In this document: positions 46,763 through 56,674 of the stretch, piece by piece | Position numbering within the stretch: position 1 is the stretch's first letter | How the letters are laid out: each line of letters starts with the position of its first letter | From: Sphingorhabdus rigui | GTDB lineage: Bacteria > Pseudomonadota > Alphaproteobacteria > Sphingomonadales > Sphingomonadaceae | Length of the DNA stretch: 64,000 bases | Reading direction: 5' to 3' | NCBI RefSeq assembly: GCF_014196595.1 | Contig: NZ_JACIEA010000001.1 | Coordinates: 808,845 to 872,844 of the forward strand | Made by a program: the position numbers and the translations under genes | The notes under the pieces: model-generated | Seen by the model: only the letters and a program-made list of their open reading frames with translations | Databases searched by the model: none | What the model was told of the DNA's origin: nothing

Positions 46763-47738
46763 ATGCATCGACGATCCGTCCGACCAATGGATGGCGGACG
46801 ACGTCGCTGCTATTGAAGCGGATGGTTTGAATACCGTCCACACCTTCGAGGCGTTGAACAGCGTCGTTCAGGCCCGACATCCGTTCGCCACCGGGGATAT
46901 CAACCTGATGCGGGTCTCCGCAAATGACCATGCGGCTGTTCATGCCAAAACGGGTCAGGAACATCTTCATCTGCGCGGCAGTGGTGTTCTGGGCTTCATC
47001 GAGAATGATAAAGGCGTCAGCGAGCGTGCGCCCGCGCATAAAGGCGATAGGGGCGATTTCGATTTCGCCCGAAGCGATGCGGCGTTCGACCTGTTCGGCG
47101 GGCAAGCAGTCGTACAACGCATCGTAAATGGGCCGCAGATAGGGATCGACCTTTTCCTTCATGTCGCCCGGCAAGAAGCCGAGCCGTTCGCCCGCCTCAA
47201 CCGCTGGACGCGAGAGGATGAGGCGTTGCACGGCGCCGGTAATCAGCATCGCCACAGCCTGCGCCACCGCCAGATAGGTTTTTCCCGTTCCCGCTGGTCC
47301 AAGTGCGAAGATAATCTCGTCGCGCGCCAATGCTTCCATATAGGGGATTTGCGTGGCGGAACGCGGCACTAGGGTTTTCTTGCGCGTGCGGATCATAATG
47401 CCGGGGGCGGCATTGTCTTCCTTGCGCAATATGCCTTCAAGCGTGGGTTCGGCGGTCATTGCGATAATCGACTGCACGGCTTCGGAATCCATTTCTTGTC
47501 CGCGTGAAATGCGCGAATAAATATCGTTGAGAACATCGCGTGTCCGGCCAATGGCACCAGCTTCACCTTCGATTTGGACGCGATTGCCGCGGGCCGAGAT
47601 ATAAACGCCAAGCCTGTTTTCAATTGTCACCAGGTTGCGATCAAATTCGCCAAACACCGCATTGATAAGATGTGGCTTGTCGAAGCTCATTTCCAGCCGG
47701 GACAGGTCACCGGCTTGCGCTTGGGCTTTTTTGGCCAT
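46743..47738 (-). CDS. PhoH-like ATPase (PhoL)
   Basis: This 331-residue protein has an N-terminal KH-like RNA-binding part and the PhoH ATPase core: ALGPAGTGKTYLAVAQAVAM (Walker A), GFLPGDMKEKVDPYLRPIYDAL, and DAFIILDEAQNTT (Walker B). PhoH proteins are predicted RNA helicase/ATPases linked to ribosome metabolism. It sits directly after the miaB stop and overlaps ybeY, forming the standard housekeeping cluster. Confidence 0.95.
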   Translation of the reverse strand: MAKKAQAQAGDLSRLEMSFDKPHLINAVFGEFDRNLVTIENRLGVYISARGNRVQIEGEAGAIGRTRDVLNDIYSRISRGQEMDSEAVQSIIAMTAEPTLEGILRKEDNAAPGIMIRTRKKTLVPRSATQIPYMEALARDEIIFALGPAGTGKTYLAVAQAVAMLITGAVQRLILSRPAVEAGERLGFLPGDMKEKVDPYLRPIYDALYDCLPAEQVERRIASGEIEIAPIAFMRGRTLADAFIILDEAQNTTAAQMKMFLTRFGMNSRMVICGDPHQVDIPGGERMSGLNDAVQRLEGVDGIQTIRFNSSDVVRHPLVGRIVDAYEGGRD

Positions 47739-49073
47739 TCAGGCGGCTGCTCTCATCGTTGGTTCACCTTTTAAGCTAAGGGGGCCAGAATCGGTAATCT
47801 GAACGCTAACAATATTGCCGATAGAAAGGTCCGGCGCAAGGACATGAACTGATTGAAGCCACGGTGATTTGCCAATCAATTGTCCGTCAAATTTGCCCGG
47901 CCGTTCGAGAAGAACATCGCAGGTTTTACCAACGGTATTTCGGTTGAACGCGGTTTGGTCCGCAACGATTTGCGCCTGCAACCGCTGGAGCCGTTCGTCC
48001 ATGATTTCCATCGCGATCTGGTCGGCCATATCGGCGGCGGGTGTGCCCGGACGCGGGCTATATTTAAACGAATATGCCTGCGCATGGCCGACTTCACGTA
48101 CCAAGCGCATGGTATCTTCGAAATCTTCTTCGGTCTCGCCGGGAAAACCGACGATAAAATCACCCGAAAAGGCGATGTCAGGCCGCACGGTACGTACGCG
48201 GTCCAAAATGCGCAGATAGCTGTCGCGGCTGTGGCTGCGGTTCATCGCCTTCAATATGCGGTCCGAGCCCGATTGTACGGGCAGGTGCAGGAATGGCATC
48301 AGCTTTTCGACATCGCCATGTGCGGCAATCAGCCCCTCAGTCATATCGTTCGGGTGGCTCGTCATATAGCGGATGCGGTGCAGACCGGGAATTTTGTCCA
48401 GCGCGCGGATGAGGCCATCGAGACCCTGCAACTGACCTTTGTCGTCTTCGCCATTCCAAGCGTTAACGTTTTGTCCCAATAACGTGATTTCTGCGGCACC
48501 GGCGTCAACGATGGCCTTTGCCTCATCAATCAACGCGCTCCAGCCGCGCGAAATCTCCGCGCCGCGGGTGTAGGGCACGACGCAATAGGTGCAGAATTTG
48601 TCGCAGCCTTCCTGAACCGTCAGAAACGCAGATGGCGCTTGCTTGCGGCGTGCAGGGAGTTTGCCAAATTTGTCGAGACCGGGCAGGTCCAGGTCGACCA
48701 CGCGTTCACCGCGTCCGACCGCGGCAACCATTTCAGGCAGATTATGATAGGCTTGCGGGCCGACAACGATGTCCACTTCGGGCGCTCTGCGGCTAATCTC
48801 GCCGCCTTCGGCCTGCGCAACGCATCCGGCCACAGCAATGACGGGGCTGCTGCCGTCCTTGCGACGCAGACGGCCGATTTCGGAATAGACCTTCTCTGCG
48901 GCCTTTTCGCGAATATGACAGGTGTTGAGCACGACGAGATCGGCATTCGCCTTTTCATCGGCGGGTGTCATGCCTTGGCTTTCGAACATTTCGGCCATGC
49001 GTTCGCCATCATAGACGTTCATCTGGCAGCCGTAATTTTTGATCGAATAGGTTTTGGGAGAATCCGTGCTCAT
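47739..49073 (-). CDS. miaB: tRNA-2-methylthio-N6-isopentenyladenosine synthase MiaB
   Basis: This 444-residue radical-SAM methylthiotransferase modifies A37 of tRNAs that read codons starting with U. It has the N-terminal UPF0004 domain with [12 protein letters not shown] and conserved cysteines for the second cluster, the radical SAM motif CDKFCTYC (three Cys) and GGE-type SAM-binding loops, and a C-terminal TRAM domain (about 380-440). It ends one base before the phoH start. Confidence 0.96.
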   Translation of the reverse strand: MSTDSPKTYSIKNYGCQMNVYDGERMAEMFESQGMTPADEKANADLVVLNTCHIREKAAEKVYSEIGRLRRKDGSSPVIAVAGCVAQAEGGEISRRAPEVDIVVGPQAYHNLPEMVAAVGRGERVVDLDLPGLDKFGKLPARRKQAPSAFLTVQEGCDKFCTYCVVPYTRGAEISRGWSALIDEAKAIVDAGAAEITLLGQNVNAWNGEDDKGQLQGLDGLIRALDKIPGLHRIRYMTSHPNDMTEGLIAAHGDVEKLMPFLHLPVQSGSDRILKAMNRSHSRDSYLRILDRVRTVRPDIAFSGDFIVGFPGETEEDFEDTMRLVREVGHAQAYSFKYSPRPGTPAADMADQIAMEIMDERLQRLQAQIVADQTAFNRNTVGKTCDVLLERPGKFDGQLIGKSPWLQSVHVLAPDLSIGNIVSVQITDSGPLSLKGEPTMRAAA

Positions 49074-49082
49074 AGCGCGCGT

Positions 49083-49883
49083 CTATACATAGCGCAGTGT
49101 GCCGCCGCCACCCTCCATCGCTGCACCTATGCGCGCGCGCACTTCAGCGGAAATCGCCTTGCGGTCGGGGTAATGCAGCGGATCGAACGGTTCCAGAAAA
49201 TGCAGGGTCGCCGTTATCGGTTTCAGATAGGACAAAAGCCGCCAGAAATTCTCGGTCACTTTTTCATCGCCGACCCACGCCACACGCGGGGTATGGTGCC
49301 CGTAGCTTAGAAATACGGGCTGAACGAGCATGCCGGATGGTGGCGGAACGAGTGCGGCAAACAAAGATGGTTTGAACGGCAAAAGGCCCGAACCGTCATG
49401 GGTTGTGCCTTCGGGGAATATCGTGACGGGTTGATTGCCGGTCATTGCCGCGCGCAGATCTTCCACCTGATTTCCAACGCTGGCGCGGTTTTCGCGGTTC
49501 ACAAAGATGGTGTTGTTGATTTTGCAAAGCCACCCAATCAATGGCCAGCCCTCAATCCCGTCATTGGCGACAAAGGTGCAACCGGTGACGCCTGACATCA
49601 CGGGAATGTCGATCCAGCTATGATGGTTGGCGGCGTAAAACACATTCGCGCGCACGCGCTGTCCCTTCGTGGCGGTTGCAATACCGCTGGTCCAGCTGAT
49701 CGACAGAAGGAACAGGCGTGGCCACGGCGATGGCCGATTAAGAAGCCGCCAGAAATTGTGGAGAAGCAAGCTCGTTACCAAGCTGGCGGCCATCAGCAGC
49801 AGCCGGGCGGCAAATAAGCATTGGCCAGCTAAAAATGCAGCGGGGTTGCGGCGTTTAATCCTTGCGGTCGATGGCGACGCCAT
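49083..49883 (-). CDS. 1-acyl-sn-glycerol-3-phosphate acyltransferase (PlsC-like)
   Basis: This 266-residue membrane protein has an N-terminal hydrophobic segment (about 12-45) and the acyltransferase motifs NHHSWIDIP (motif I, HX4D), INNTIFVNRENR, and TIFPEGTTHDGSG (motif III). It makes phosphatidic acid from lysophosphatidic acid, or a related acyl lipid. The start is not certain: ATG 49883 overlaps the fur gene by 29 bases; a later ATG in the hydrophobic segment would shorten the protein. It follows fur in the same direction. Confidence 0.85.
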   Translation of the reverse strand: MASPSTARIKRRNPAAFLAGQCLFAARLLLMAASLVTSLLLHNFWRLLNRPSPWPRLFLLSISWTSGIATATKGQRVRANVFYAANHHSWIDIPVMSGVTGCTFVANDGIEGWPLIGWLCKINNTIFVNRENRASVGNQVEDLRAAMTGNQPVTIFPEGTTHDGSGLLPFKPSLFAALVPPPSGMLVQPVFLSYGHHTPRVAWVGDEKVTENFWRLLSYLKPITATLHFLEPFDPLHYPDRKAISAEVRARIGAAMEGGGGTLRYV

Positions 49884-50277
49884 AGAGTTCCATGCGATGG
49901 TCAACGAGACGGTAGCCGAGGCGTTCTGCAATGATTTTCTGCAGCGCTTCCAGTTCGGGATCGACAAATTCAACAACTTTGCCAGTTTCGACGTCGATGA
50001 GGTGATCATGATGTGCCTCGGGCGACGCTTCATAGCGTGCGCGCCCGTCACCAAAATCGTGGCGGTCCAATATGCCCGCTTCTTCGAACAAACGGACAGT
50101 CCGATATACGGTGGCGATGGAAATCTTGGGATCGATGGCGGACGACCGGCGATAGAGTTCTTCGACATCAGGATGGTCAGTCGAATCCGATATGACGCGC
50201 GCTATGACGCGGCGTTGATCGGTAATACGCAGGCCACGTTCGTTACACAGCGCTTCAATGTCGATTTTGATGTCCAT
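49855..50277 (-). CDS. fur: Fur-family transcriptional regulator
   Basis: This 140-residue iron-responsive regulator has a winged-helix part with RITDQRRVIARVISDSTDHPDVEELYRR, ATVYRTVRLFEEAGIL, and a metal-binding dimerisation domain with EASPEAHHDHLIDVETGKVVEF. The usual CxxC zinc pairs are absent, as in many alphaproteobacterial Fur proteins. ATG 50277 is preferred (MDIKIDIEALC); ATG 50289 would add four residues. A terminator separates it from mucR. Confidence 0.9.
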   Translation of the reverse strand: MDIKIDIEALCNERGLRITDQRRVIARVISDSTDHPDVEELYRRSSAIDPKISIATVYRTVRLFEEAGILDRHDFGDGRARYEASPEAHHDHLIDVETGKVVEFVDPELEALQKIIAERLGYRLVDHRMELYGVAIDRKD

Positions 50278-50310
50278 CGCGATGCACATTTAGTGCCGCG
50301 CCACGATTCG

Positions 50311-50343
50311 TCAAAGAAAAAGGCCGGAGAACGCTCCGGCCTT
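50311..50343 (-). terminator. Rho-independent terminator of mucR
   Basis: AAGGCCGGAG and CTCCGGCCTT pair across a four-base loop. On the minus strand the hairpin is followed by TTTTTCTTTG. It starts about 25 bases beyond the mucR stop and ends the transcript before fur. Confidence 0.9.
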
Positions 50344-50368
50344 ATTTTCCAGTGAAGCTGTTTGCGCT

Positions 50369-50803
50369 TTACTTGATTTTTTTCTTCCGGCCTGAACCCG
50401 GTGCACGACCAAGGCCGATTGCCTTTGCGAGTTCGCGACGTTGTTCTGCATAAGCAGGTGCGACCATCGGATAGTCGGCGGGCAAGCCCCATTTTGCGCG
50501 ATAGTCATCCGGCGTCATGCCATAATGAGTCATCAGGTGGCGCTTTAACATTTTTAGCTTCTTACCATCGTCCAAGCAGACGATATAATCGCGCTTCACC
50601 GAATTGCGGACTGGAACAGCGGGTTCCAAAACTGTTTCGGGTGCAGCAGCCGTTCCGGAAAGACCGGCGAGTGCAGCGTGCACATTTCCGATTAAAGTTG
50701 ATACGTCAGATACAGCCACACTGTTGTTGCTAACATGAGCCGCGACAATATCGGCGGTCAGAGTAATTAACAATTCTGCGGTATCGTTACTTTCTTGAGA
50801 CAT
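50369..50803 (-). CDS. Ros/MucR-family transcriptional regulator
   Basis: This 144-residue H-NS-like regulator has an N-terminal oligomerisation helix (LLITLTADIVAAHVSNN) and a zinc-finger-like DNA-binding part: VCLDDGKKLKMLKRHL followed by MTHYGMTPDDYRAKWGLP and the YPMVAPAYAEQR tail. The second cysteine of the classical Ros finger is replaced by Asp, as in several MucR proteins. It binds AT-rich DNA and silences many genes. ATG 50803 is used; an ATG seven codons upstream exists. Confidence 0.92.
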   Translation of the reverse strand: MSQESNDTAELLITLTADIVAAHVSNNSVAVSDVSTLIGNVHAALAGLSGTAAAPETVLEPAVPVRNSVKRDYIVCLDDGKKLKMLKRHLMTHYGMTPDDYRAKWGLPADYPMVAPAYAEQRRELAKAIGLGRAPGSGRKKKIK

Positions 50804-50900
50804 ATTTTGAACCCCTAGACCCATTTTTATATTTTGCGACTTACCGATTGCATATAGGCTTGAAATTACGTCGTCAAGAAAAGCCGCTAGCTTTCAAATA

Positions 50901-51356
50901 TTAAAGATCAATGAACATCGTAATCGCGTCTGGACTTATTCCTTCAGCGCTTTTGTAATAATTTTTGCGTCGTCCGATGGGTACAAAGCCAGCTTTAAAG
51001 TAGAAAGAAGATGCAGGGTTCCCGTCCCGAACTTCAAGAAATAATTTCTCCCGGCCCGCGGCTTTGCCTCTATTTATAACTTCGCTGAGCAGATTTTGGC
51101 CAATCTGTTGGCGCTGGTGATTTCGTGAAACGCCAATCATCAGCAATTCTTCATGCTCAAAAACCCAGCGCGTTATGGCGAAACCGCATACAATGTCACC
51201 ATCTTTGGCAAGTAACAGTTGGCAGTCCGGCAGTACTAAAGTGGACAGGCATTGCGCCGCCGTCCATGCTTCGCCAAAACGGCGGTCGAACGCATCGGAC
51301 ATAATGGGCATGATGGACGCAACGTCTTTTGCATCGCCGTCTACGATGTGGATCAT
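50901..51356 (-). CDS. rimI: GNAT N-acetyltransferase, RimI-like
   Basis: This 151-residue acetyltransferase has the acetyl-CoA loop GVSRNHQRQQIGQNLL and the segment LFLEVRDGNPASSFYFKAGFVPIG. In most bacteria RimI acetylates ribosomal protein S18, and it often follows tsaB, as here. ATG 51356 overlaps the tsaB stop by four bases. Enzyme target is inferred from context. Confidence 0.85.
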   Translation of the reverse strand: MIHIVDGDAKDVASIMPIMSDAFDRRFGEAWTAAQCLSTLVLPDCQLLLAKDGDIVCGFAITRWVFEHEELLMIGVSRNHQRQQIGQNLLSEVINRGKAAGREKLFLEVRDGNPASSFYFKAGFVPIGRRKNYYKSAEGISPDAITMFIDL

Positions 51357-51961
51357 GCCCGGACTGCAGCCGGTTTTGCGTCTGGCGCCCTTCCATACAC
51401 AGGAACGGGGGGAAGGGCATGGTCGTCGGGTAAATGTGCCCATGCTCGCGCGTCGGGCAGAATGTCGGTCCAGACACGATCGCCGCGTTGCGGGTCAATG
51501 TCGCCGGCAACATGGTCAGCGAGAGCAACAGTCGCCAATAGCTCAGGCAAAACCGAACGCGCTGGCGCTATCGAATGCCCGGTATCGTTAAATGCTTCAA
51601 AGAAATACTCACCATGGCCGCCGGTCATGATGACATCGACAGCTGCTTGTGATCCGCTTTGTGCACGCGCCATCGCGGCCACCAAGGATAGGCAACCATA
51701 GCCGTGCACTTGTATGCGCCACGCCAATCCCAATGCTTTGGCGGCGGCGACGCCTACACGGATGCCCGTGAAGCTGCCGGGACCAACATCCACCATAATC
51801 TGGTCGGCCTTGCCGTTATCCGGCAACGCGGCAATGAGCGGCAGCAAACGTTCCGCATGCCCCCGGCCAATCACTTCATGTTGGGCGGCCAGCAACTGCT
51901 TCCCGTCGAACAACGCAACTGAGCACGCCCGTGTGGCGGTATCGATGACCAATGTGCGCAT
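51353..51961 (-). CDS. tsaB: tRNA threonylcarbamoyladenosine protein TsaB
   Basis: This 202-residue ASKHA-fold protein works with TsaD and TsaE to form t6A37 in tRNAs reading ANN codons. It has the N-terminal VIDTATRACSVALFDG, the conserved GRGHAERLLPLI and VDVGPGSFTGIRVGVAAAKALG at about 58-80. It is a scaffold without its own catalytic residues. The neighbouring rimI is a typical partner in this operon. Confidence 0.94.
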   Translation of the reverse strand: MRTLVIDTATRACSVALFDGKQLLAAQHEVIGRGHAERLLPLIAALPDNGKADQIMVDVGPGSFTGIRVGVAAAKALGLAWRIQVHGYGCLSLVAAMARAQSGSQAAVDVIMTGGHGEYFFEAFNDTGHSIAPARSVLPELLATVALADHVAGDIDPQRGDRVWTDILPDARAWAHLPDDHALPPVPVYGRAPDAKPAAVRA

Positions 51962-51982
51962 GATCGCCTGCCGCCGTTTAGG

Positions 51983-52573
51983 TTAGGCGACCTGATTGAA
52001 GCGGGCAAATTCGGGGCGCGGGCTGCGTGCAAAAATGCTCGCTGTGTCGCCATAGCCAAGCGTACAGATGAAATTCGACTGCAGTTTGGTTCCGGCAAAG
52101 AATGCCTTGTCGACAGCGGCATTGTCAAAGCCCGACATTGGACCCGTATCCAGTCCCAATGCACGCGCGGCCAGCATCAGATAGGCGCCTTGCAAGCTGC
52201 TGTTCCGAAACGCCGTCTTTTCAATGAGCGCGTCGTTACCGACAAACCAGCTGCGGGCATCCGCATGGGGAAATAATTCGGGAAGCTGTTCGTAAAATTC
52301 GAGGTCCATTCCGATAATCGCCGTGACAGGCGCTTGCAGAATTTTGTCACCATTCGACGGCATCGTGCATGCCGCCAGCTTTTGCTTCGCTTCGGTGGAT
52401 GTGCACCAAATGATGCGCGCAGGAAGGCAGTTTGCAGATGTCGGGCCAAATTTCATCAGGTCCCAAATGCCCTCAAGCTGCGCCTGCGATACGGGCGTAT
52501 CGAGATAACCATTGTAACTGCGGGCTTCGCGGAACAGCTGATCAAGCGCGGTGTCATTTAAAGCTTCGGACAT
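51983..52573 (-). CDS. Nitroreductase-family protein, RutE-like
   Basis: This 196-residue flavoprotein of the nitroreductase family matches RutE/Had[16 protein letters not shown] at the N-terminus, [16 protein letters not shown], and the later [30 protein letters not shown]. RutE reduces malonic semialdehyde in pyrimidine degradation, but no rut genes are here, so the substrate may differ. It lies between nfu and tsaB in the same direction. Confidence 0.85.
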   Translation of the reverse strand: MSEALNDTALDQLFREARSYNGYLDTPVSQAQLEGIWDLMKFGPTSANCLPARIIWCTSTEAKQKLAACTMPSNGDKILQAPVTAIIGMDLEFYEQLPELFPHADARSWFVGNDALIEKTAFRNSSLQGAYLMLAARALGLDTGPMSGFDNAAVDKAFFAGTKLQSNFICTLGYGDTASIFARSPRPEFARFNQVA

Positions 52574-52596
52574 AAGATTTCTTTCAGGTGGAGAGA

Positions 52597-53172
52597 TTAG
52601 GCGGCACGCACTTCGATGACTTCGGGCACATAATGCTTCAGCAATTGTTCAATGCCATTTTTCAGTGTTGCCGAAGACGATGGGCAACCGGCGCATGCGC
52701 CTTGCATCTGCAAAAAGACGATGCCCTTTTGAAAGCCGCGATAGACGATGTCGCCGCCGTCATTGGCGACTGCAGGGCGGATTCGCGTTTCAATCAATTC
52801 CTTAATCTGGATAACGATGTCGGCATCTTCCGGATCATCGAGCGGATAGTCGGCATCTGCCAATGGGACAGAGAACCCAGCTGCGGCTGGTTTGAACAAC
52901 GGCATGTTTGCGCTGAAATGGTCGAGCAATATCGCAAGCACGTCGGGTTTCAGGTTGGACCATTCTGTACCGGGGGCAGCAGTGACCGATATAAATTCGC
53001 GTCCAAAAAATACCCCGGTGACATCACCAAGCCCGAAAAGTGCCTCTGCCAATGGGGAGGCTTCAGCCTCTTCCGGGGAAGCAAAATCGCGCGTTCCATT
53101 TTCCATCACGGCGCGGCCGGGCAGAAATTTGATCGTGGCGGGGTTTGGTGTGAGTTCAGTTTCTATCAGCAT
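52597..53172 (-). CDS. NifU-family iron-sulfur scaffold (Nfu)
   Basis: This 191-residue protein has an N-terminal Nfu_N domain ([22 protein letters not shown], residues 4-25) and a C-terminal NifU domain with [21 protein letters not shown], where the CxxC cysteines carry a 4Fe-4S cluster for delivery. ATG 53172 is chosen as the family usually opens MLIET; ATG 53181 would add three residues. It is the first gene of the long minus-strand run. Confidence 0.92.
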   Translation of the reverse strand: MLIETELTPNPATIKFLPGRAVMENGTRDFASPEEAEASPLAEALFGLGDVTGVFFGREFISVTAAPGTEWSNLKPDVLAILLDHFSANMPLFKPAAAGFSVPLADADYPLDDPEDADIVIQIKELIETRIRPAVANDGGDIVYRGFQKGIVFLQMQGACAGCPSSSATLKNGIEQLLKHYVPEVIEVRAA

Positions 53173-53269
53173 TTCACGCATGTGGTGCGGTGACGGTAAA
53201 AGTGCAAGCCAGAATGTCTTGACAGCGACGAAGCCACGGTTGACCAAGCGCGTCAAAGGGAGAGCAAAA

Positions 53270-54094
53270 ATGGTCGATCAGTCGCATAAAACAGCCTGGA
53301 TAACGGGCGCATCGTCGGGGATAGGTGAGGCGCTGGCCAAAGCATTTGTCGGAAGCGGCGGCCACGCGGTGTTGTCCGGCCGAAATGTGCCTGAACTGGA
53401 ACGCGTCGCGCATGCTACCGGCGTGCCTGAGCGCTGCTGCATCCTGCCATTTGACACCGTCGATTATGCGGCCTTGCCGTCAAAGGTTGCTGAAGCCATT
53501 GCCTATCAGGGCAAGATCGATGTGCTAGTCAACAATGCAGGCATTTCGCAGCGCTCACCCGCCCTCGATACCGATCTGTCGGTTTACCAGCGGATTGTTG
53601 ATGTCGATCTGCTTGCGCCGATTGCGCTCACGCAAGCGCTTTTGGGACATTTGGTCTCGAATGGGCATGGGCAAATTATTATGATCTCCAGTGTTGCTGG
53701 CAAGGCAGGCATCCCCATGCGGACTGCCTATTGCGCGGCAAAGCACGGGTTGATCGGCTATGCCGATGCGTTGCGCAGCGAAGTTGCCGGGCAGGGCGTC
53801 AAAGTGCTCGTCGTCGCGCCGGGTTCTGTGCGGACCAACGTATCGCGCAATGCATTGAATGCCGACGGAACGGTGCGCGGCACGAGCGATGCTGCCATCG
53901 ATAACGGTATTGATCCAGACGTTGTCGCAACCACGATTTGGGACGCAGTTGATGCCGGAAAGCGGGAGATTGTTATCGCCGAAGGGATGGAGGCAGGCAT
54001 TCCGGTTCTGCGCGCGCAGGATCCCGAAAAGCTGTTCGATATGGTCGAAGCGATGGTTGCCGACGGCTATGCGCAGAAAATCGCGGCGCGATAA
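53270..54094 (+). CDS. SDR-family oxidoreductase
   Basis: This 274-residue short-chain dehydrogenase has the NAD(P) motif TGASSGIGEAL (TGxxxGxG) at about 13-23, NNAG at about 88-91, and the catalytic Ser-Tyr-Lys in SSVAGKAG and YCAAKHG. ATG 53270 has a GGGAG ribosome-binding site; upstream in-frame starts would lie within nfu. The substrate is unknown. It is divergent from nfu and convergent with ccmB. Confidence 0.9.
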   Translation: MVDQSHKTAWITGASSGIGEALAKAFVGSGGHAVLSGRNVPELERVAHATGVPERCCILPFDTVDYAALPSKVAEAIAYQGKIDVLVNNAGISQRSPALDTDLSVYQRIVDVDLLAPIALTQALLGHLVSNGHGQIIMISSVAGKAGIPMRTAYCAAKHGLIGYADALRSEVAGQGVKVLVVAPGSVRTNVSRNALNADGTVRGTSDAAIDNGIDPDVVATTIWDAVDAGKREIVIAEGMEAGIPVLRAQDPEKLFDMVEAMVADGYAQKIAAR

Positions 54095-54147
54095 GCTGCG
54101 CGGCGGCGGGGCCGCACATGAGCCCCGCGACAGGTGCGGTTTGTTCC

Positions 54148-54795
54148 TTAAGTGCGGCCTGCGCGTAACGCCGCGCCGGCGGCAAAGGGCGACAAAGCCG
54201 TAATGGCCAGTGCAGTCGCGGCAAGCAGCTGCATCGCGTTGCCGGGATTTTCGGACAATGTGCCCGCGCCGAAGATCAGCAACGGTATCGTGATGGGTAC
54301 GAGCAGCAGCCCGCCCAGCGCGCTCGCCCCGCTAAGGCCCGCCGTTAGCGCTGCGATGGTGACCGACAGCCCGGAAAGCGCGGGCAGCGCCAAGGCGAGG
54401 CCAAGCAGCAATGTCCCCAATTGTGCCTCAGGCAATCCGATCAGCGCGGAACCGACAACGGTCGCGAGAAGGAGCGGAAGGGCAAAGGCAAAAATCTGGC
54501 CAATGATTTTGGCGGTGGCGACCAATTCGTCCGACCAGCCACGCATCGCCAGCTGATCCAATATGCCCGCTTGCCGGTCGGGGAGTATAAGCCGCTCAAT
54601 CGGCAGGAGCGTCGCCAGCAGCGCAGCAATCCACAATATGCCGCCGCCCGTGCGCGCAAGGAGTGCCTTGTCAGGCCCCGTCACAAACGGAAACAGCGTC
54701 GCAACCGCAAGATAAAATATCACTGGCAGCCATAGGCCGCCGCCCGTCCATGCCACACGCACTTCGCGCGCAACCAAGGCTGCAAATGCCTTCAT
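54148..54795 (-). CDS. ccmB: Heme exporter permease CcmB
   Basis: This 215-residue membrane subunit of the CcmABCD complex, needed for cytochrome c maturation, has about six helices and the N-terminal FAALVAREVRVAWTGGGLWLPVIFY, typical of CcmB. Also visible is LPIERLILPDRQAGILDQLAM, conserved in the family. It overlaps ccmA by four bases. ccmC-I are not in the window. Confidence 0.94.
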   Translation of the reverse strand: MKAFAALVAREVRVAWTGGGLWLPVIFYLAVATLFPFVTGPDKALLARTGGGILWIAALLATLLPIERLILPDRQAGILDQLAMRGWSDELVATAKIIGQIFAFALPLLLATVVGSALIGLPEAQLGTLLLGLALALPALSGLSVTIAALTAGLSGASALGGLLLVPITIPLLIFGAGTLSENPGNAMQLLAATALAITALSPFAAGAALRAGRT

Positions 54796-55403
54796 GCGTC
54801 GGCCTCCGGCCTGTCGAGAATGAGGCTGTGCGCCACGTTAATTGATGGCGGCTGGTGGGCCGCGACGAGCACTATGCCACCGGTTGCGGCGTGCGCCGTG
54901 ATGGCTTGATCAAGCCGGGCGCAGCTTGCACTGTCCAAGCCATTATAGGGTTCGTCGAGCAACCAGATATCCGCCTTCGACGTGAGCACGCGTGCGATAC
55001 TGGCGCGTTTGCGCTGGCCGGTCGACAGGAAGCGCACGGGAACCTGCGCCAGACCTTGCAAATCCATGTCCGCCAGTGCTGCGCTGCGCGCGTCGGCAGA
55101 TGCGCCGTCCATATCTGCCCAGAACATGAGGGCTTTTGCGACCGTCAAATTTGCATCAAGCGCGAGATTTTCATCGGCGAGGGCAATCCGGCCTTCCGTC
55201 TGTATCGACCCCGCTGTTGCATGCAAAAGACCGGCGATGAGCCGAAGCAACGTAGATTTGCCGCAGCCATTCGCGCCACGGACCCAAATGATATCACCAC
55301 TGCGCGCAGTGACCGTCAGCCCGCGCAGCACGAGCCGATTGCCACGGATAACCGCGACATTGTCAACGCTGATGGACGGCAAGGGCGCTTGACGTGACGA
55401 CAT
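54792..55403 (-). CDS. ccmA: Heme exporter ATP-binding subunit CcmA
   Basis: This 203-residue ABC ATPase has Walker [21 protein letters not shown], the signature [15 protein letters not shown] (LSxGQ), and Walker [12 protein letters not shown]. CcmA drives release of holoCcmE from CcmC in the cytochrome c assembly pathway. It is coupled to ccmB. It is divergent from phhB across about 50 bases. Confidence 0.95.
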   Translation of the reverse strand: MSSRQAPLPSISVDNVAVIRGNRLVLRGLTVTARSGDIIWVRGANGCGKSTLLRLIAGLLHATAGSIQTEGRIALADENLALDANLTVAKALMFWADMDGASADARSAALADMDLQGLAQVPVRFLSTGQRKRASIARVLTSKADIWLLDEPYNGLDSASCARLDQAITAHAATGGIVLVAAHQPPSINVAHSLILDRPEADA

Positions 55404-55452
55404 TGGGCGACTTAGGCATGAATTCCACCAATTGCAAAATCAGGATGACGTT

Positions 55453-55752
55453 ATGCAGGTTTCAAGACTCGATGAAGCGGATCGCAACGCAGTTTTGGAA
55501 CAGCTGCCTTTGTGGTCATATGACGCTGATGCAAAAGGGATAAGGCGCACTTTGCGTTTTGCCGATTTTGCCGAAGCGTTCGGTTTCATGGCGCGCGTCG
55601 CGATCCTTGCCGAAAAAGCAGACCATCATCCCGAATGGTTCAACGTTTACAACCGCGTTGAGATATTGCTGACAACGCATGATGCCGGTGGTTTATCGCG
55701 GCGCGACGTTGATCTGGCCGCGGCCATCGACGCTATTGCGCCGACGGCTTAA
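55453..55752 (+). CDS. phhB: Pterin-4a-carbinolamine dehydratase
   Basis: This 99-residue protein recycles the tetrahydrobiopterin-type cofactor of phenylalanine hydroxylase. Hallmarks are the [15 protein letters not shown] helix and [20 protein letters not shown], with the active-site histidines at about 60-61, then [12 protein letters not shown] 55453 has an AGGA ribosome-binding site; a TTG seven codons upstream is less likely. No phenylalanine hydroxylase lies beside it. It ends by overlapping the convergent SDR gene. Confidence 0.93.
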   Translation: MQVSRLDEADRNAVLEQLPLWSYDADAKGIRRTLRFADFAEAFGFMARVAILAEKADHHPEWFNVYNRVEILLTTHDAGGLSRRDVDLAAAIDAIAPTA

Positions 55753-56554
55753 CCACATCGCCTAAACCGCCCAGTAAGCCTAATTGCTTGCGCAACCGGT
55801 TCGGAAACCAGCGGGCAGAAAAAGCAAGTTGCTTCGCCATTTTGTTGACGGGCGTGTGTACCTTGTCACCGTGGATGGCGTCCCATGCGGCCGGACCTAT
55901 GATCGAGACCGGGCTGACTTCGACGCCAGCCGACTGCAATTTTTCTTTGCCGGTCATGTTGCTGTTCGTATCAACCGCGCCAATGATGTTGGTGTCGATA
56001 AAGCCGGGCATGAGGCTGCGGGCCTTAATCCCGTAAGGGCGCCATTCAATGTCATGCGCTTCGGCAAGACCGCGCACTGCGAACTTGGTTGCGCTGTACA
56101 CGCTAAGTCCAGCCGATCCGTAGATGCCAGCGGCTGAACTGGTGTAGAGGACGCAGGCATCAGACGTATTTTTCAACAGATCAAAACAGGCGCGGGTTCC
56201 GCTGATAACGCCAGTCAGGTTGATGGCGATCATCTTGTCGATGTCCTCGTCGGTCATGTCCTGAATAGGTCCGCCCGATCCAATGCCCGCATTGTTGAAC
56301 AAGACCGTCATGTGGCCATTTGTGTGCTTGGCAAAGTCGGCGACGGCGGCTTTCCACTGCGCACGATCCGTCACATCAAGGCGGTGGCGCGACCATTGAC
56401 CTGCTGGCAACAAAGCCGCGGTTTCGTCCAGACCCTTTTCATTGACGTCAGCAAGGCCCACGAACCAGCCGACATTGGCAAAGTAACGCGCAACTTCGCG
56501 TCCTAAACCCGACGCGGCGCCAGTGATGAAAATGCTTTTTTGCGTTTCGGACAT
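55733..56554 (-). CDS. SDR-family oxidoreductase
   Basis: This 273-residue short-chain dehydrogenase has [15 protein letters not shown] at about 11-25, NNAGIGSGG, and the catalytic [10 protein letters not shown] (YxxxK) plus a preceding serine in TSSAAGIYG. The C-terminal part contains a long segment before the stop that could be membrane-associated. Substrate unknown. It overlaps the phhB 3' end by about 20 bases. Confidence 0.88.
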   Translation of the reverse strand: MSETQKSIFITGAASGLGREVARYFANVGWFVGLADVNEKGLDETAALLPAGQWSRHRLDVTDRAQWKAAVADFAKHTNGHMTVLFNNAGIGSGGPIQDMTDEDIDKMIAINLTGVISGTRACFDLLKNTSDACVLYTSSAAGIYGSAGLSVYSATKFAVRGLAEAHDIEWRPYGIKARSLMPGFIDTNIIGAVDTNSNMTGKEKLQSAGVEVSPVSIIGPAAWDAIHGDKVHTPVNKMAKQLAFSARWFPNRLRKQLGLLGGLGDVVKPSAQ

Positions 56555-56674
56555 AATTTCGTCTCTCCCTTATTCACATGTCTGTCAGCCACATTAATTT
56601 ACCCGAAACGTCAACTGAATATTGCTGCAGCGGCTTTGCTTGGACTGAAGAACGGACTGAAGCTCTAGCCTTGA

